A program made the position numbers and the translations under genes. From positions 1 through 5,091 of the forward strand of contig CAZGXQ010000051.1 in assembly GCA_964530195.1 (NCBI GenBank): 5,091 nt of DNA, read 5' to 3'. Position 1 is the stretch's first letter. Every line of letters begins with the position of its first letter. This DNA comes from CAZGXQ01 sp964530195. Lineage in GTDB: Bacteria; Patescibacteriota; Minisyncoccia; Minisyncoccales; GBS-2. The notes beneath the pieces are model-generated. The model was not told the origin of the DNA. It ran no database searches and saw only the letters and a list, made by a program, of their open reading frames with translations. Shown here piece after piece: positions 1-5,091 of this stretch.

Positions 1-1029
1 GAAACAAAGAGGACGAAAAGAGGAATAAAAATGGAAGATATCGAATCGATGGCAGAATGGATAGAAATTCAAAATCAAATAGCAAAGATAATCAAAGAAA
101 TTTCAAAAATTGAAGAAAAAATAGCTAAGAGAATCTTAGAGGATGCTGAAATAGTTTTGTGTACTAATTCTTCGGCAGCGCTTGAGTTTTTGAAAGATTT
201 TGAATTTGATGCCGCAGTAATTGATGAAGCAACTCAGGCAACAATTCCCAGCATTTTAATTCCAATTTGCAAAGCGAGAAAATTTATTTTAGCAGGAGAT
301 CACAAGCAATTGCCCCCAACTGTTTTGTCTGAAAAGGCAAAACAACTTTCTGAAACTTTGTTTGAAAAGTTAATTCAAAGGTATCCAGAAAAGTCAGTAC
401 TACTCAATGTCCAATACAGAATGAATGAAATTTTAATGGAATTTCCAAACAGAGAATTTTATGATGGGAAATTGAAAACAGATGAAAGCGTAAAAAATAT
501 TACCTTGAAAGATTTCAAAATAAAAACTCCAAACTTTGGAAACTTTTGGGATAAGATTTTAAATCCAGAAAATGTGATTTGTTTTTTGGATACTTCAAAA
601 TCTGAAGAAAAGTTTGAAAAAACTCGAACAGGTTCTACTTCAAAAGAAAATCCTTTTGAGGTTGAAATTATCAAATTAATTCTTGATAAGATGCTTAAAA
701 TAGGAATTAAAAAAGAGTGGATTGGAGTAATTACTCCCTATGATGATCAATTAGATCTTTTGAGAAAAAGTTTAAAAGATTTAGTGGAAATTAACACTGT
801 TGATGGATTTCAAGGAAGAGAGAAAGAAATTATTTTAATCTCTTTTGTTAGAAGTAGTAAAGAAAAAATTTTGGGATTTTTAGCTGATTTGAGAAGGTTA
901 AATACCGCAATTACTAGAGCTAAAAGAAAATTAATTTGTGTTGGTGATAGCGAAACCTTAAGTTCTCATCCTGTTTATGCACGCTTTATTGAGTTCATTA
1001 AAGAAAATGGTGTATTGGCAATTCTTTAA
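1..1029 (+). CDS. UPF1/IGHMBP2-like superfamily 1 DNA/RNA helicase, C-terminal part (5' end outside window)
   Basis: This is an ATP-dependent nucleic-acid helicase of the SF1 UPF1-like group, close in motif pattern to the bacterial and archaeal IGHMBP2-type 'putative DNA helicase' family. The frame is open from base 1, so the ATG at 31 is an internal methionine and not the start. Counting from that Met, the visible motifs are: Walker B/motif II VIDEATQA (63-70), motif III AGDHKQLPPT (88-97), the QYRM box with a following Asn (128-132), GVITPYDDQ (232-240), motif V NTVDGFQGREKE (255-266) and motif VI RRLNTAITRAKRK (288-300), which carries the arginine finger. The Walker A motif and the N-terminal OB/beta-barrel region are not present and must lie upstream. 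The 3' end is intact: the protein ends about 30 residues after motif VI. Helicase identity is certain; substrate (DNA or RNA) and cellular role cannot be read from the sequence. The gene faces the antiporter gene tail to tail with a 3-nt gap. Confidence 0.93.
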   Translation, partial: ETKRTKRGIKMEDIESMAEWIEIQNQIAKIIKEISKIEEKIAKRILEDAEIVLCTNSSAALEFLKDFEFDAAVIDEATQATIPSILIPICKARKFILAGDHKQLPPTVLSEKAKQLSETLFEKLIQRYPEKSVLLNVQYRMNEILMEFPNREFYDGKLKTDESVKNITLKDFKIKTPNFGNFWDKILNPENVICFLDTSKSEEKFEKTRTGSTSKENPFEVEIIKLILDKMLKIGIKKEWIGVITPYDDQLDLLRKSLKDLVEINTVDGFQGREKEIILISFVRSSKEKILGFLADLRRLNTAITRAKRKLICVGDSETLSSHPVYARFIEFIKENGVLAIL

Positions 1030-1032
1030 TTT

Positions 1033-2049
1033 TTAAAAGAGATTAAAAAGTTTAGCTAAAAATAAAAGATAAATTAGAAGATACATTGAACCTTCCCAGC
1101 GATGAATTCTTCTTGAAATTCCAGAAATGACAAAAAGTAAAGTAGTAACAATTAAAAACGGAAGACCAATTGAAAAAGTAAGTGTATCTACTATCAATGG
1201 TCTAATTACAGCTGGAATTCCAGCTACTACTAATGCATTAAACACATTCGAACCAAAGATATTTCCAAGAGAGATTTCATATTTTTTCTGTGAAGCAGCC
1301 CTTACTGAAACGACCAATTCTGGCAAAGAAGTACCTACTGCAATTGCAGTAATAGAAATTAAAGCTGGTACAATTTTTAAAATTTTTGCAATTTCAACTA
1401 CTGAATCAATGATATAATTTGAACCAATAATTAAAGATAAAAGTCCAACAACCAAAAAAGCAAAAACTTTTAGAGTTAACTTTTCGGGTCCTTTCTTTGC
1501 TTCTTCTCTTCTTCTTTCTACTCTTGAAGGTAAAACCTGAATTGTTGTGCCCTCTGGTAAAATTTCAACTAATTCTGGCGTCAAAATTTCTTCTTTTCTT
1601 TGAAAAATTGTATATAAAAGATAAACTAAAAAGCCAAACAAAAGTAAAACTCCCTCACCACGAACAATTTTTTTGTCTGCCATTGTAAACAAAAATAAAA
1701 CTGTAGTTGAAGACAAAAGTGGTAAATCTACATCAATCAAACTTCTCCTTACAATTAAGATTTGGGCGACTATTGCTGAAAGTCCAACAATTAATAAAAC
1801 ATTTGCAATATTTGAACCAACAATGTTAGCTCCAACAATTTCAGTTTGTCCTTTAATAGTAGCAGCAATAGAAGATGCCAATTCTGGCAAAGAAGTACCA
1901 AGAGCAACAATTGTTACGCCCACAATAAAAGGTGAAATTTTTAAAGCTAAGGCAATTTTTTCTGAACTTTCAACAAACCAATCTGCCCCCTTAATTAACA
2001 AAATCAAACTTAAAATAAAAACAAAGATCCAAAATATTAACTCCATCAT
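1033..2049 (-). CDS. Na+/Ca2+-type antiporter of the CaCA superfamily (YrbG-like)
   Basis: This is an integral membrane cation exchanger of the calcium/cation antiporter superfamily, expected to move Ca2+ (or a related cation) against Na+ or H+ across the cytoplasmic membrane. The 338 residues show the classic inverted duplication of about five helices each. The alpha-1 repeat carries GTSLPEL (51-57, acidic E56) and GANIVGSNIAN (73-83). The alpha-2 repeat carries GTSLPEL (239-245, E244) and GNIFGSNVFN (262-271). A hydrophilic, charge-rich loop (about 151-190) joins the halves and contains VERRREEAKK. Length and layout fit bacterial YrbG-type proteins. The start ATG (2049-2047) overlaps the MEMO stop codon as ATGA; a second ATG follows at once, so the true start could be residue 2. 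No Shine-Dalgarno sequence lies at normal distance, so translation probably depends on coupling to the upstream gene. Both alpha repeats share an identical 22-nt stretch (see repeat entries). Exact ion specificity is not determinable from the sequence. Confidence 0.92.
   Translation of the reverse strand: MMELIFWIFVFILSLILLIKGADWFVESSEKIALALKISPFIVGVTIVALGTSLPELASSIAATIKGQTEIVGANIVGSNIANVLLIVGLSAIVAQILIVRRSLIDVDLPLLSSTTVLFLFTMADKKIVRGEGVLLLFGFLVYLLYTIFQRKEEILTPELVEILPEGTTIQVLPSRVERRREEAKKGPEKLTLKVFAFLVVGLLSLIIGSNYIIDSVVEIAKILKIVPALISITAIAVGTSLPELVVSVRAASQKKYEISLGNIFGSNVFNALVVAGIPAVIRPLIVDTLTFSIGLPFLIVTTLLFVISGISRRIHRWEGSMYLLIYLLFLAKLFNLF
1314..1335 (-). repeat. 22-nt direct repeat, copy within alpha-2 of the antiporter
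   Basis: This stretch is identical to 1878-1899 and encodes GTSLPEL in the second alpha repeat, with every codon the same in both copies. It reflects the internal duplication of CaCA antiporters plus identical codon choice, and is not a mobile or regulatory repeat. Confidence 0.85.
1878..1899 (-). repeat. 22-nt direct repeat, copy within alpha-1 of the antiporter
   Basis: This is the partner of 1314-1335, encoding GTSLPEL of the first alpha repeat. Identity stops at once on either side, where the two protein repeats also diverge (ELAS here against ELVV in the other copy). Confidence 0.85.
2046..2049 (-). other. ATGA stop/start overlap coupling the MEMO and antiporter genes
   Basis: On the minus strand the antiporter ATG (2049-2047) overlaps the MEMO stop TGA (2048-2046). 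This is a typical termination-reinitiation junction. The antiporter has no GGAGG-like site at suitable spacing; the nearest GGAG (2069-2066) is about 16 nt from the start. Coupled translation is therefore the likely mode. Confidence 0.7.
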
Positions 2050-2888
2050 TTAAAAAAACAAATTGCTCCATATCCTACAACTTGTGACCTTTCGCCATAG
2101 ATTGTATCACCTGAATTTTGATATTTCAACAATTTTGCCTTCGCTTGTAAATTTTTTGCAATTTCCAAAATTGTCTTTATAGTATCTTGAGCACAAGCAA
2201 AAGTGTCAACATTTGGAAAAAGCTTTTTTAAGTTCTCAATTTTTTCTTTAAATTTTTCTGGATCTGAACTTAAAATTCCTTCAATCGTTCTTTTGTCAGC
2301 TTCTATAGCAACTTCATAAGAAGGGTAATGTGAAAGATCACTTGAAGCTACTACTAAAATTTTTCTCTTTTCCATTAATTTCGAAACTGCTTTTGCCAAC
2401 TCTTTCCAATCTTCATCTTCAGAGCCAAAAATTAAAGGCAAAATCTTAAAATTCTTTAAAACTTTTTGTAAAAATGGAATTTGAACCTCTAGAGAATGCT
2501 CAAATAAATGAGCGGAATCTTTGACAAAAAATCTTTTTGAAAAATTCAAAACTTCTCTTGCCAATTCTTCATCAACTTTCACTCTTCCCAAGGGAGTTTC
2601 CCACTCTCCCCTATCCCACACAGAAATTCCATCAAAATATTCACAATGGGAATCTCCAATTAAAACTACACTTTCAAAATTTTTTCCCTCAATTACTTTA
2701 TAGCCATAACCTGCCACCTGACCTGAAAAAATATAACCTGCGTGAGGAACTAAAATTCCAAAAACTTCACCTTCAATTTCTGATATTTTTGCCTCTTTCA
2801 AAAAACCTTCTATCATTTCCTCTAATTCTTTTTTAGTTTCTGGATAAAATTGTCCTGCAACTGCTGGAAATCTTATTTTTTCTTCCAT
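2046..2888 (-). CDS. amrB: MEMO1 family protein (AmmeMemoRadiSam system protein B)
   Basis: This is a cytosolic protein of the MEMO1 family, structurally related to class III extradiol dioxygenases. Its biochemical role in bacteria is not settled. The 280 residues cover the full family length: RFPAVAGQFYP at the N-terminus (6-16), LVPHAGYIFSG (46-56, His49), LIGDSHCEYFDG (76-87, His81), FEHSLEVQIPFL (129-140, His131), SSDLSHYPSY (182-191, Asp184 and His187), FACAQDT (230-236, Cys232) and the C-terminal GERSQVVGYGA (265-275). His49, His81, Asp184, His187 and Cys232 line up by motif with the human MEMO1 metal-pocket residues, so the pocket looks intact. The ATG at 2888 starts right at the conserved N-terminus and has a weak GGA (2897-2895) 6 nt upstream. 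An upstream ATG at 2899 is out of frame and stops at once. The AMMECR1 and radical SAM partners are not in the window; the neighbour is an antiporter with an ATGA overlap. A terminator lies just upstream. Confidence 0.92.
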   Translation of the reverse strand: MEEKIRFPAVAGQFYPETKKELEEMIEGFLKEAKISEIEGEVFGILVPHAGYIFSGQVAGYGYKVIEGKNFESVVLIGDSHCEYFDGISVWDRGEWETPLGRVKVDEELAREVLNFSKRFFVKDSAHLFEHSLEVQIPFLQKVLKNFKILPLIFGSEDEDWKELAKAVSKLMEKRKILVVASSDLSHYPSYEVAIEADKRTIEGILSSDPEKFKEKIENLKKLFPNVDTFACAQDTIKTILEIAKNLQAKAKLLKYQNSGDTIYGERSQVVGYGAICFFK

Positions 2889-2905
2889 GATTATTCCATT
2901 TTAAC

Positions 2906-2940
2906 AAAAAAATAAAAAGCCCCACAAGGAAGGGCTTTTT
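2906..2940 (-). terminator. Intrinsic (Rho-independent) terminator after the small membrane-protein gene
   Basis: Bases 2914-2922 pair with 2932-2940 in a 9-bp stem (five A-T pairs topped by four G-C pairs) with a 9-nt loop (2923-2931). On the minus strand the stem is followed by a T-rich run down to 2906, broken by a single A at 2913. It begins about 17 nt after the stop of the 88-residue gene and ends about 17 nt before the MEMO start. In the plus direction the T-run after the stem is short and interrupted, and no plus gene precedes it, so the minus strand is its working orientation. Confidence 0.85.
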
Positions 2941-2956
2941 GCTTCTTCAAAAAAAC

Positions 2957-3223
2957 TTATAAAGAATTTAGCTCTTGATCTATCTCCTGAAACGCTTGAT
3001 CTAAGTTCGGAAATTCAATTTTTTCTAAATCTTCATTTACTGATAAAACCGTATCTTCTACTGGAGCTATTTTCTCTCCTGACTCTTCCGGAGTTACAGA
3101 AGGAATAGAAACTTCTCTTTTCTTTTCCCAGCTATACAAAACTCCAACTAAAATCGCCAAGGCTATCAAACCCAAAATGATTAAAAAAATATAACTTGTC
3201 TTAATTTCAGATTTTTGTTCCAT
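2957..3223 (-). CDS. Small single-pass membrane protein with acidic tail, function unknown
   Basis: This 88-residue protein has a short N-terminal segment (1-10), one strongly hydrophobic helix (about 11-31, YIFLIILGLIALAILVGVLY) and a polar tail (32-88) rich in Glu and Asp (15 acidic against 5 basic residues by hand count), with several Pro/Ser/Thr. The C-terminus (about 74-88, LDQAFQEIDQELNSL) looks like a short amphipathic helix. A KKR cluster (34-36) just after the membrane segment makes topology ambiguous under the positive-inside rule. There is no lipobox or cleavable signal. It starts 5 nt after the stop of the coiled-coil gene with no visible Shine-Dalgarno, implying coupled translation, and it is the last gene before the terminator. 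Short proteins of this shape occur beside similar coiled-coil genes in Patescibacteria, as far as I recall; no function is known to me. Confidence 0.75.
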   Translation of the reverse strand: MEQKSEIKTSYIFLIILGLIALAILVGVLYSWEKKREVSIPSVTPEESGEKIAPVEDTVLSVNEDLEKIEFPNLDQAFQEIDQELNSL

Positions 3224-3228
3224 GGTTT

Positions 3229-3951
3229 TTATTGGGTTGGCTGGGTATTCGGCACTTCTAATGCATCAACTTTTGGAATCTGAGCTAAAGCTACAGCTGC
3301 TTCTCTTACCGCATTCCTAGCTTCTTTAACTAATTTTTCAACTGCTTTCAAATCATCGTGAAGTTGTTGTCTCAATTTCCCAACATCTAATCTTAAATTT
3401 TCTTCGCTTGTAATTTCGGGGGGTTGATAAATTTTTTCTGCTTGTGTTTTAACTGCTTCTCTGGCAGTGTTTATTGCTTGATGAGCTTTTTCAATCACTG
3501 CTTCAACTTGAGTTACATCTATTCCGTTAAGCTCCGCTTTTGTTGTTCTACTCTCAATTCTTTCTAAAATCTTTTCTAAGCGATCTAAAATATCTAAATA
3601 ATGATTAGTTATTATTTCATTTAAAGCGTTAATCCTCTCGTAAATTCTTTCCACGATAGTTTGCTTTCTTTCGTCAATTCTTGCCTTTAAACGATCCCTA
3701 AATTGTTCTCTTAATGCCTCGATTTGAGCTTTCATCTCTTGTCTTTTCTCTCTAATTTGATTTCTAAATTCTATCTGTCTTTGCTGAATCAATCTTTGTA
3801 TTTCTGCCCTATTTTGTTGGAATTCTTGCGTTGAAATTCTGGGCATCTCTCTTATTCTTTCCAATAAACGGGGGGCAGTATTTTGTGAAAATACCAAAGC
3901 TCCAACACTTAAAAATACAAAACTCGTTAAAAAGGTAACAACTTTCCTCAT
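3229..3951 (-). CDS. Secreted arginine-rich coiled-coil protein, function unknown
   Basis: This 240-residue protein begins with a clear Sec signal peptide: MRK, a hydrophobic core at about 4-21, and a plausible signal peptidase I cleavage after Ser22 (Val at -3, Ser at -1). There is no lipobox cysteine, and the whole protein lacks Cys. The mature part is almost all predicted helix with coiled-coil character: a long stretch of about 27-175, a break at QPPE (176-179), a second helix of about 183-223, then a Pro/Thr/Gln-ending tail. Residues 24-106 hold about 17 Arg to 4 Lys, which is striking in such an AT-rich sequence. The segment around 108-146 (ALNEIITNHYLDILDRLEKI, then RIESRTTKAELNGIDV) resembles Patescibacterial hypothetical proteins by memory. 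The ATG at 3951 has an AGGG at 3960-3957, 5 nt upstream. It is followed 5 nt later by the membrane-protein gene. Role unknown; a structural, envelope or surface-binding protein is conceivable. Confidence 0.82.
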   Translation of the reverse strand: MRKVVTFLTSFVFLSVGALVFSQNTAPRLLERIREMPRISTQEFQQNRAEIQRLIQQRQIEFRNQIREKRQEMKAQIEALREQFRDRLKARIDERKQTIVERIYERINALNEIITNHYLDILDRLEKILERIESRTTKAELNGIDVTQVEAVIEKAHQAINTAREAVKTQAEKIYQPPEITSEENLRLDVGKLRQQLHDDLKAVEKLVKEARNAVREAAVALAQIPKVDALEVPNTQPTQ

Positions 3952-3956
3952 ATAAA

Positions 3957-3960
3957 CCCT
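3957..3960 (-). promoter_or_regulatory. Shine-Dalgarno site for the coiled-coil protein gene
   Basis: The minus strand reads AGGG, then a 5-nt spacer, then ATG at 3951. This supports the chosen start and is the best ribosome binding site in the window. Confidence 0.55.
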
Positions 3961-3985
3961 AAAATGTTCAATTCGACCTTTATAT

Positions 3986-4012
3986 ATTTTATTTTAGCTT
4001 TATTTTTAACAA
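3986..4012 (-). promoter_or_regulatory. Possible sigma70-type promoter for the coiled-coil/membrane-protein pair
   Basis: On the minus strand TTGTTA (4012-4007, four of six matches to the -35 consensus) and TAAAAT (3991-3986, five of six matches to the -10) are 15 nt apart, which is shorter than the ideal 17. The -35 overlaps the last codons of the LutB-like gene. The region is very AT-rich, so chance matches are likely. With no terminator between the two genes, readthrough from the LutB-like gene is an equal alternative. Confidence 0.25.
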
Positions 4013-5091
4013 CAGTAAAGCTTTTTGGGAATTTTTCCTTCTTCTACCTTTCCAAAGGGATTGCCAAATTTTCTAATATTTTCAATCATTTCTTTGTTTG
4101 TCTCGGTTTGTAAGTCTTCTTTTTCAAAATAGCTTCTCAAGTTTTTCATTAACTCTGGTAAATTGATTTTTACTGGACAATTTCGATAACAAGCCATACA
4201 AGACGTGCAAGAAAAACAATTTGAATCAACCGCTTTTTTCAAGCCTTCTGAAAATCCGGCAAAAATCACACCCTTTGAGCCCAAATATCTCGCTCCATAA
4301 TTTCTCCCGATTTGATGAAAAACAGGACAAAAATTCAAGCAAGCACCACAATTAATGCAATACAAAAGCTCTTCAAAACCTTCTTTCAAAAGTTTTGTCC
4401 TGCCATTATCTATTAAAATCAAATTCACTTCTCTTGCTCCTTGAGCACCAATCACAACTTGATTTTGAATATCTGCTGTTTTTGAAGGTCCAGAAATTAT
4501 CGAAACATAAACTGGAAAATCCTGCCCCGTTCCCCAAATAGCCGAGGCCTTAATAATTTTTAAACCATCTTCTAAATTTTCGACAATTTTCTCAAAACCA
4601 GAAATGATAATATGAGTTTCAGGCCATCTTGAGACCAAAGAGATATTTCCTTCATTTTCTAAAATTAAAATTTTTCCATCAGAAGTTATGGCATTGGCCC
4701 CAGAAATTCCAACTTCAGTTTGAGAAATTTTTTCTCTCAATAAATTTCTAACAAAATTTGCAATTTTTTCTGGTTTGGGCTCTAAATCAACATTAAATTT
4801 CTCTTTAATTTTTTTTGCAATTTCTTCTGGAGTCAAATGAATAGCAGGCAACACTGGATGAGATTCTTCTTCTCCCATTATTTGACAAATGAAATCTCCT
4901 AAATCAGTTTCGATTAACTCTTTATCAGCCAAAAAGCCATCTTCTTCAATCTCATTAAAGGCATTTGACTTTGCTTTAATAATTTTTGTCTTTGTCTTCA
5001 ACAATTTCTCAATAATTTCTCTTGCCTCTTTAGCATCTTTTACTTCAAAAACATTGATCCCGTTTTCTTTCAATGCGGAAATTGCTTTTTT
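4006..5091 (-). CDS. LutB-like LUD domain plus 2x[4Fe-4S] ferredoxin protein (N-terminus outside window)
   Basis: This resembles the LutB/LldF iron-sulfur subunit family of lactate oxidation complexes, cytoplasmic and electron-carrying. Reading is open to the window edge (AAA AAA GCA ATT TCC GCA before the TTG at 5073), so the TTG is not a convincing start and the N-terminus is missing. Counting from that TTG, the LUD domain covers about 1-225 with IETDLGDFICQIMGE (54-68), HPVLPAIH (72-79), VGISGANAIT (121-130), LENEGN (138-143), ISGFEKIV (157-164) and VSIISGPSKTADI (190-202). Two ferredoxin-type clusters follow: C239, C242, C245, C249 and C289, C292, C295, C299, with one additional cysteine at C286. 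The C-terminus then departs from standard LutB: instead of the usual C-terminal extension there is about 55 residues with KFGNPFGK (335-342), ending LYCC, reminiscent of the linker into a CCG cysteine-rich domain. No LutA or LutC is in view. The donor substrate is unknown; lactate is only one possibility. Confidence 0.88.
   Translation of the reverse strand, partial: KKAISALKENGINVFEVKDAKEAREIIEKLLKTKTKIIKAKSNAFNEIEEDGFLADKELIETDLGDFICQIMGEEESHPVLPAIHLTPEEIAKKIKEKFNVDLEPKPEKIANFVRNLLREKISQTEVGISGANAITSDGKILILENEGNISLVSRWPETHIIISGFEKIVENLEDGLKIIKASAIWGTGQDFPVYVSIISGPSKTADIQNQVVIGAQGAREVNLILIDNGRTKLLKEGFEELLYCINCGACLNFCPVFHQIGRNYGARYLGSKGVIFAGFSEGLKKAVDSNCFSCTSCMACYRNCPVKINLPELMKNLRSYFEKEDLQTETNKEMIENIRKFGNPFGKVEEGKIPKKLYCC

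Noticed and set aside
31..33. ATG as the start of the helicase gene
   Set aside because: The frame is open back to base 1, and the family needs Walker A and further N-terminal domains before the visible motifs, so this Met is internal.
459..674. Minus-strand 71-codon open frame inside the helicase gene
   Set aside because: It is antisense to a conserved helicase region, rich in Phe, Ser and Lys as expected from complementing AT-rich codons, with no supporting signal.
1022..1047. AT stem-loops at the convergent junction as a bidirectional terminator
   Set aside because: The stems are only 5-6 bp of mostly A-T pairs, partly inside stop codons, without a GC-rich core.
1127..2053. Plus-strand open frames at 1127-1417, 1497-1688 and 1673-2053
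   Set aside because: They lie antisense to the well-supported antiporter gene, show no family motifs, and have low-complexity composition typical of the complement of membrane-protein codons.
2521..2836. Plus-strand open frames at 2521-2703 and 2537-2836
   Set aside because: They overlap the MEMO gene on the opposite strand and each other, and show no recognisable domain or ribosome site.
2914..2940. The hairpin as a plus-strand terminator or a riboswitch element
   Set aside because: No plus-strand gene ends nearby, the plus-strand T-run is short and interrupted, and the structure is a simple hairpin with no further conserved fold.
5071..5073. TTG as the start of the LutB-like gene
   Set aside because: The frame continues open to the window edge with sequence (ISALKENGI) that fits the LUD domain, and the family has more N-terminal residues. 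The gene is cut by the window.
1..5091. CRISPR array, tRNA, rRNA, insertion sequence or integration site
   Set aside because: No regularly spaced repeats, cloverleaf, rRNA-like sequence, transposase motif or terminal inverted repeats were seen. Coding sequence fills nearly the whole window.

Overview
The window is AT-rich (roughly one third G+C by eye), densely coded, and reads with the standard bacterial code; TGA serves as a normal stop at 2046-2048. An intrinsic terminator (hairpin plus U-tract) on the minus strand points to a bacterium rather than an archaeon. The secreted coiled-coil protein at 3229-3951 and the small membrane protein after it resemble, from memory, gene types common in Patescibacteria/CPR (Parcubacteria-like) genomes. 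That assignment is an inference of moderate confidence; other low-GC anaerobes remain possible.

Layout. On the plus strand, the left edge holds the C-terminal half of a UPF1/IGHMBP2-type superfamily 1 helicase (1-1029, 5' end outside the window). It converges with only 3 nt of spacing on a minus-strand block. Read in the direction of transcription (right to left), that block is: a LutB-like LUD plus 2x[4Fe-4S] protein whose N-terminus lies outside the window (5091-4006); a secreted, arginine-rich coiled-coil protein (3951-3229); an 88-residue single-pass membrane protein (3223-2957); an intrinsic terminator (2940-2906); a MEMO1/AmmeMemoRadiSam protein B homologue (2888-2046); and a ten-helix Na+/Ca2+-type (CaCA) antiporter (2049-1033) whose start overlaps the MEMO stop as ATGA.

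How the genes may work together. The terminator splits the minus-strand block into two units. The first ends with the coiled-coil/membrane-protein pair, which are 5 nt apart and probably translated together; the LutB-like gene may or may not share that transcript. The second is the MEMO-antiporter pair, linked by stop/start overlap. No complete pathway is visible: LutA and LutC, AMMECR1 and the AmmeMemoRadiSam radical SAM enzyme are all absent from the window. I see no mobile element, CRISPR array, tRNA or rRNA. No gene-free stretch exceeds about 70 nt. The least explained parts are the coiled-coil/membrane pair and the unusual C-terminal end of the LutB-like protein.
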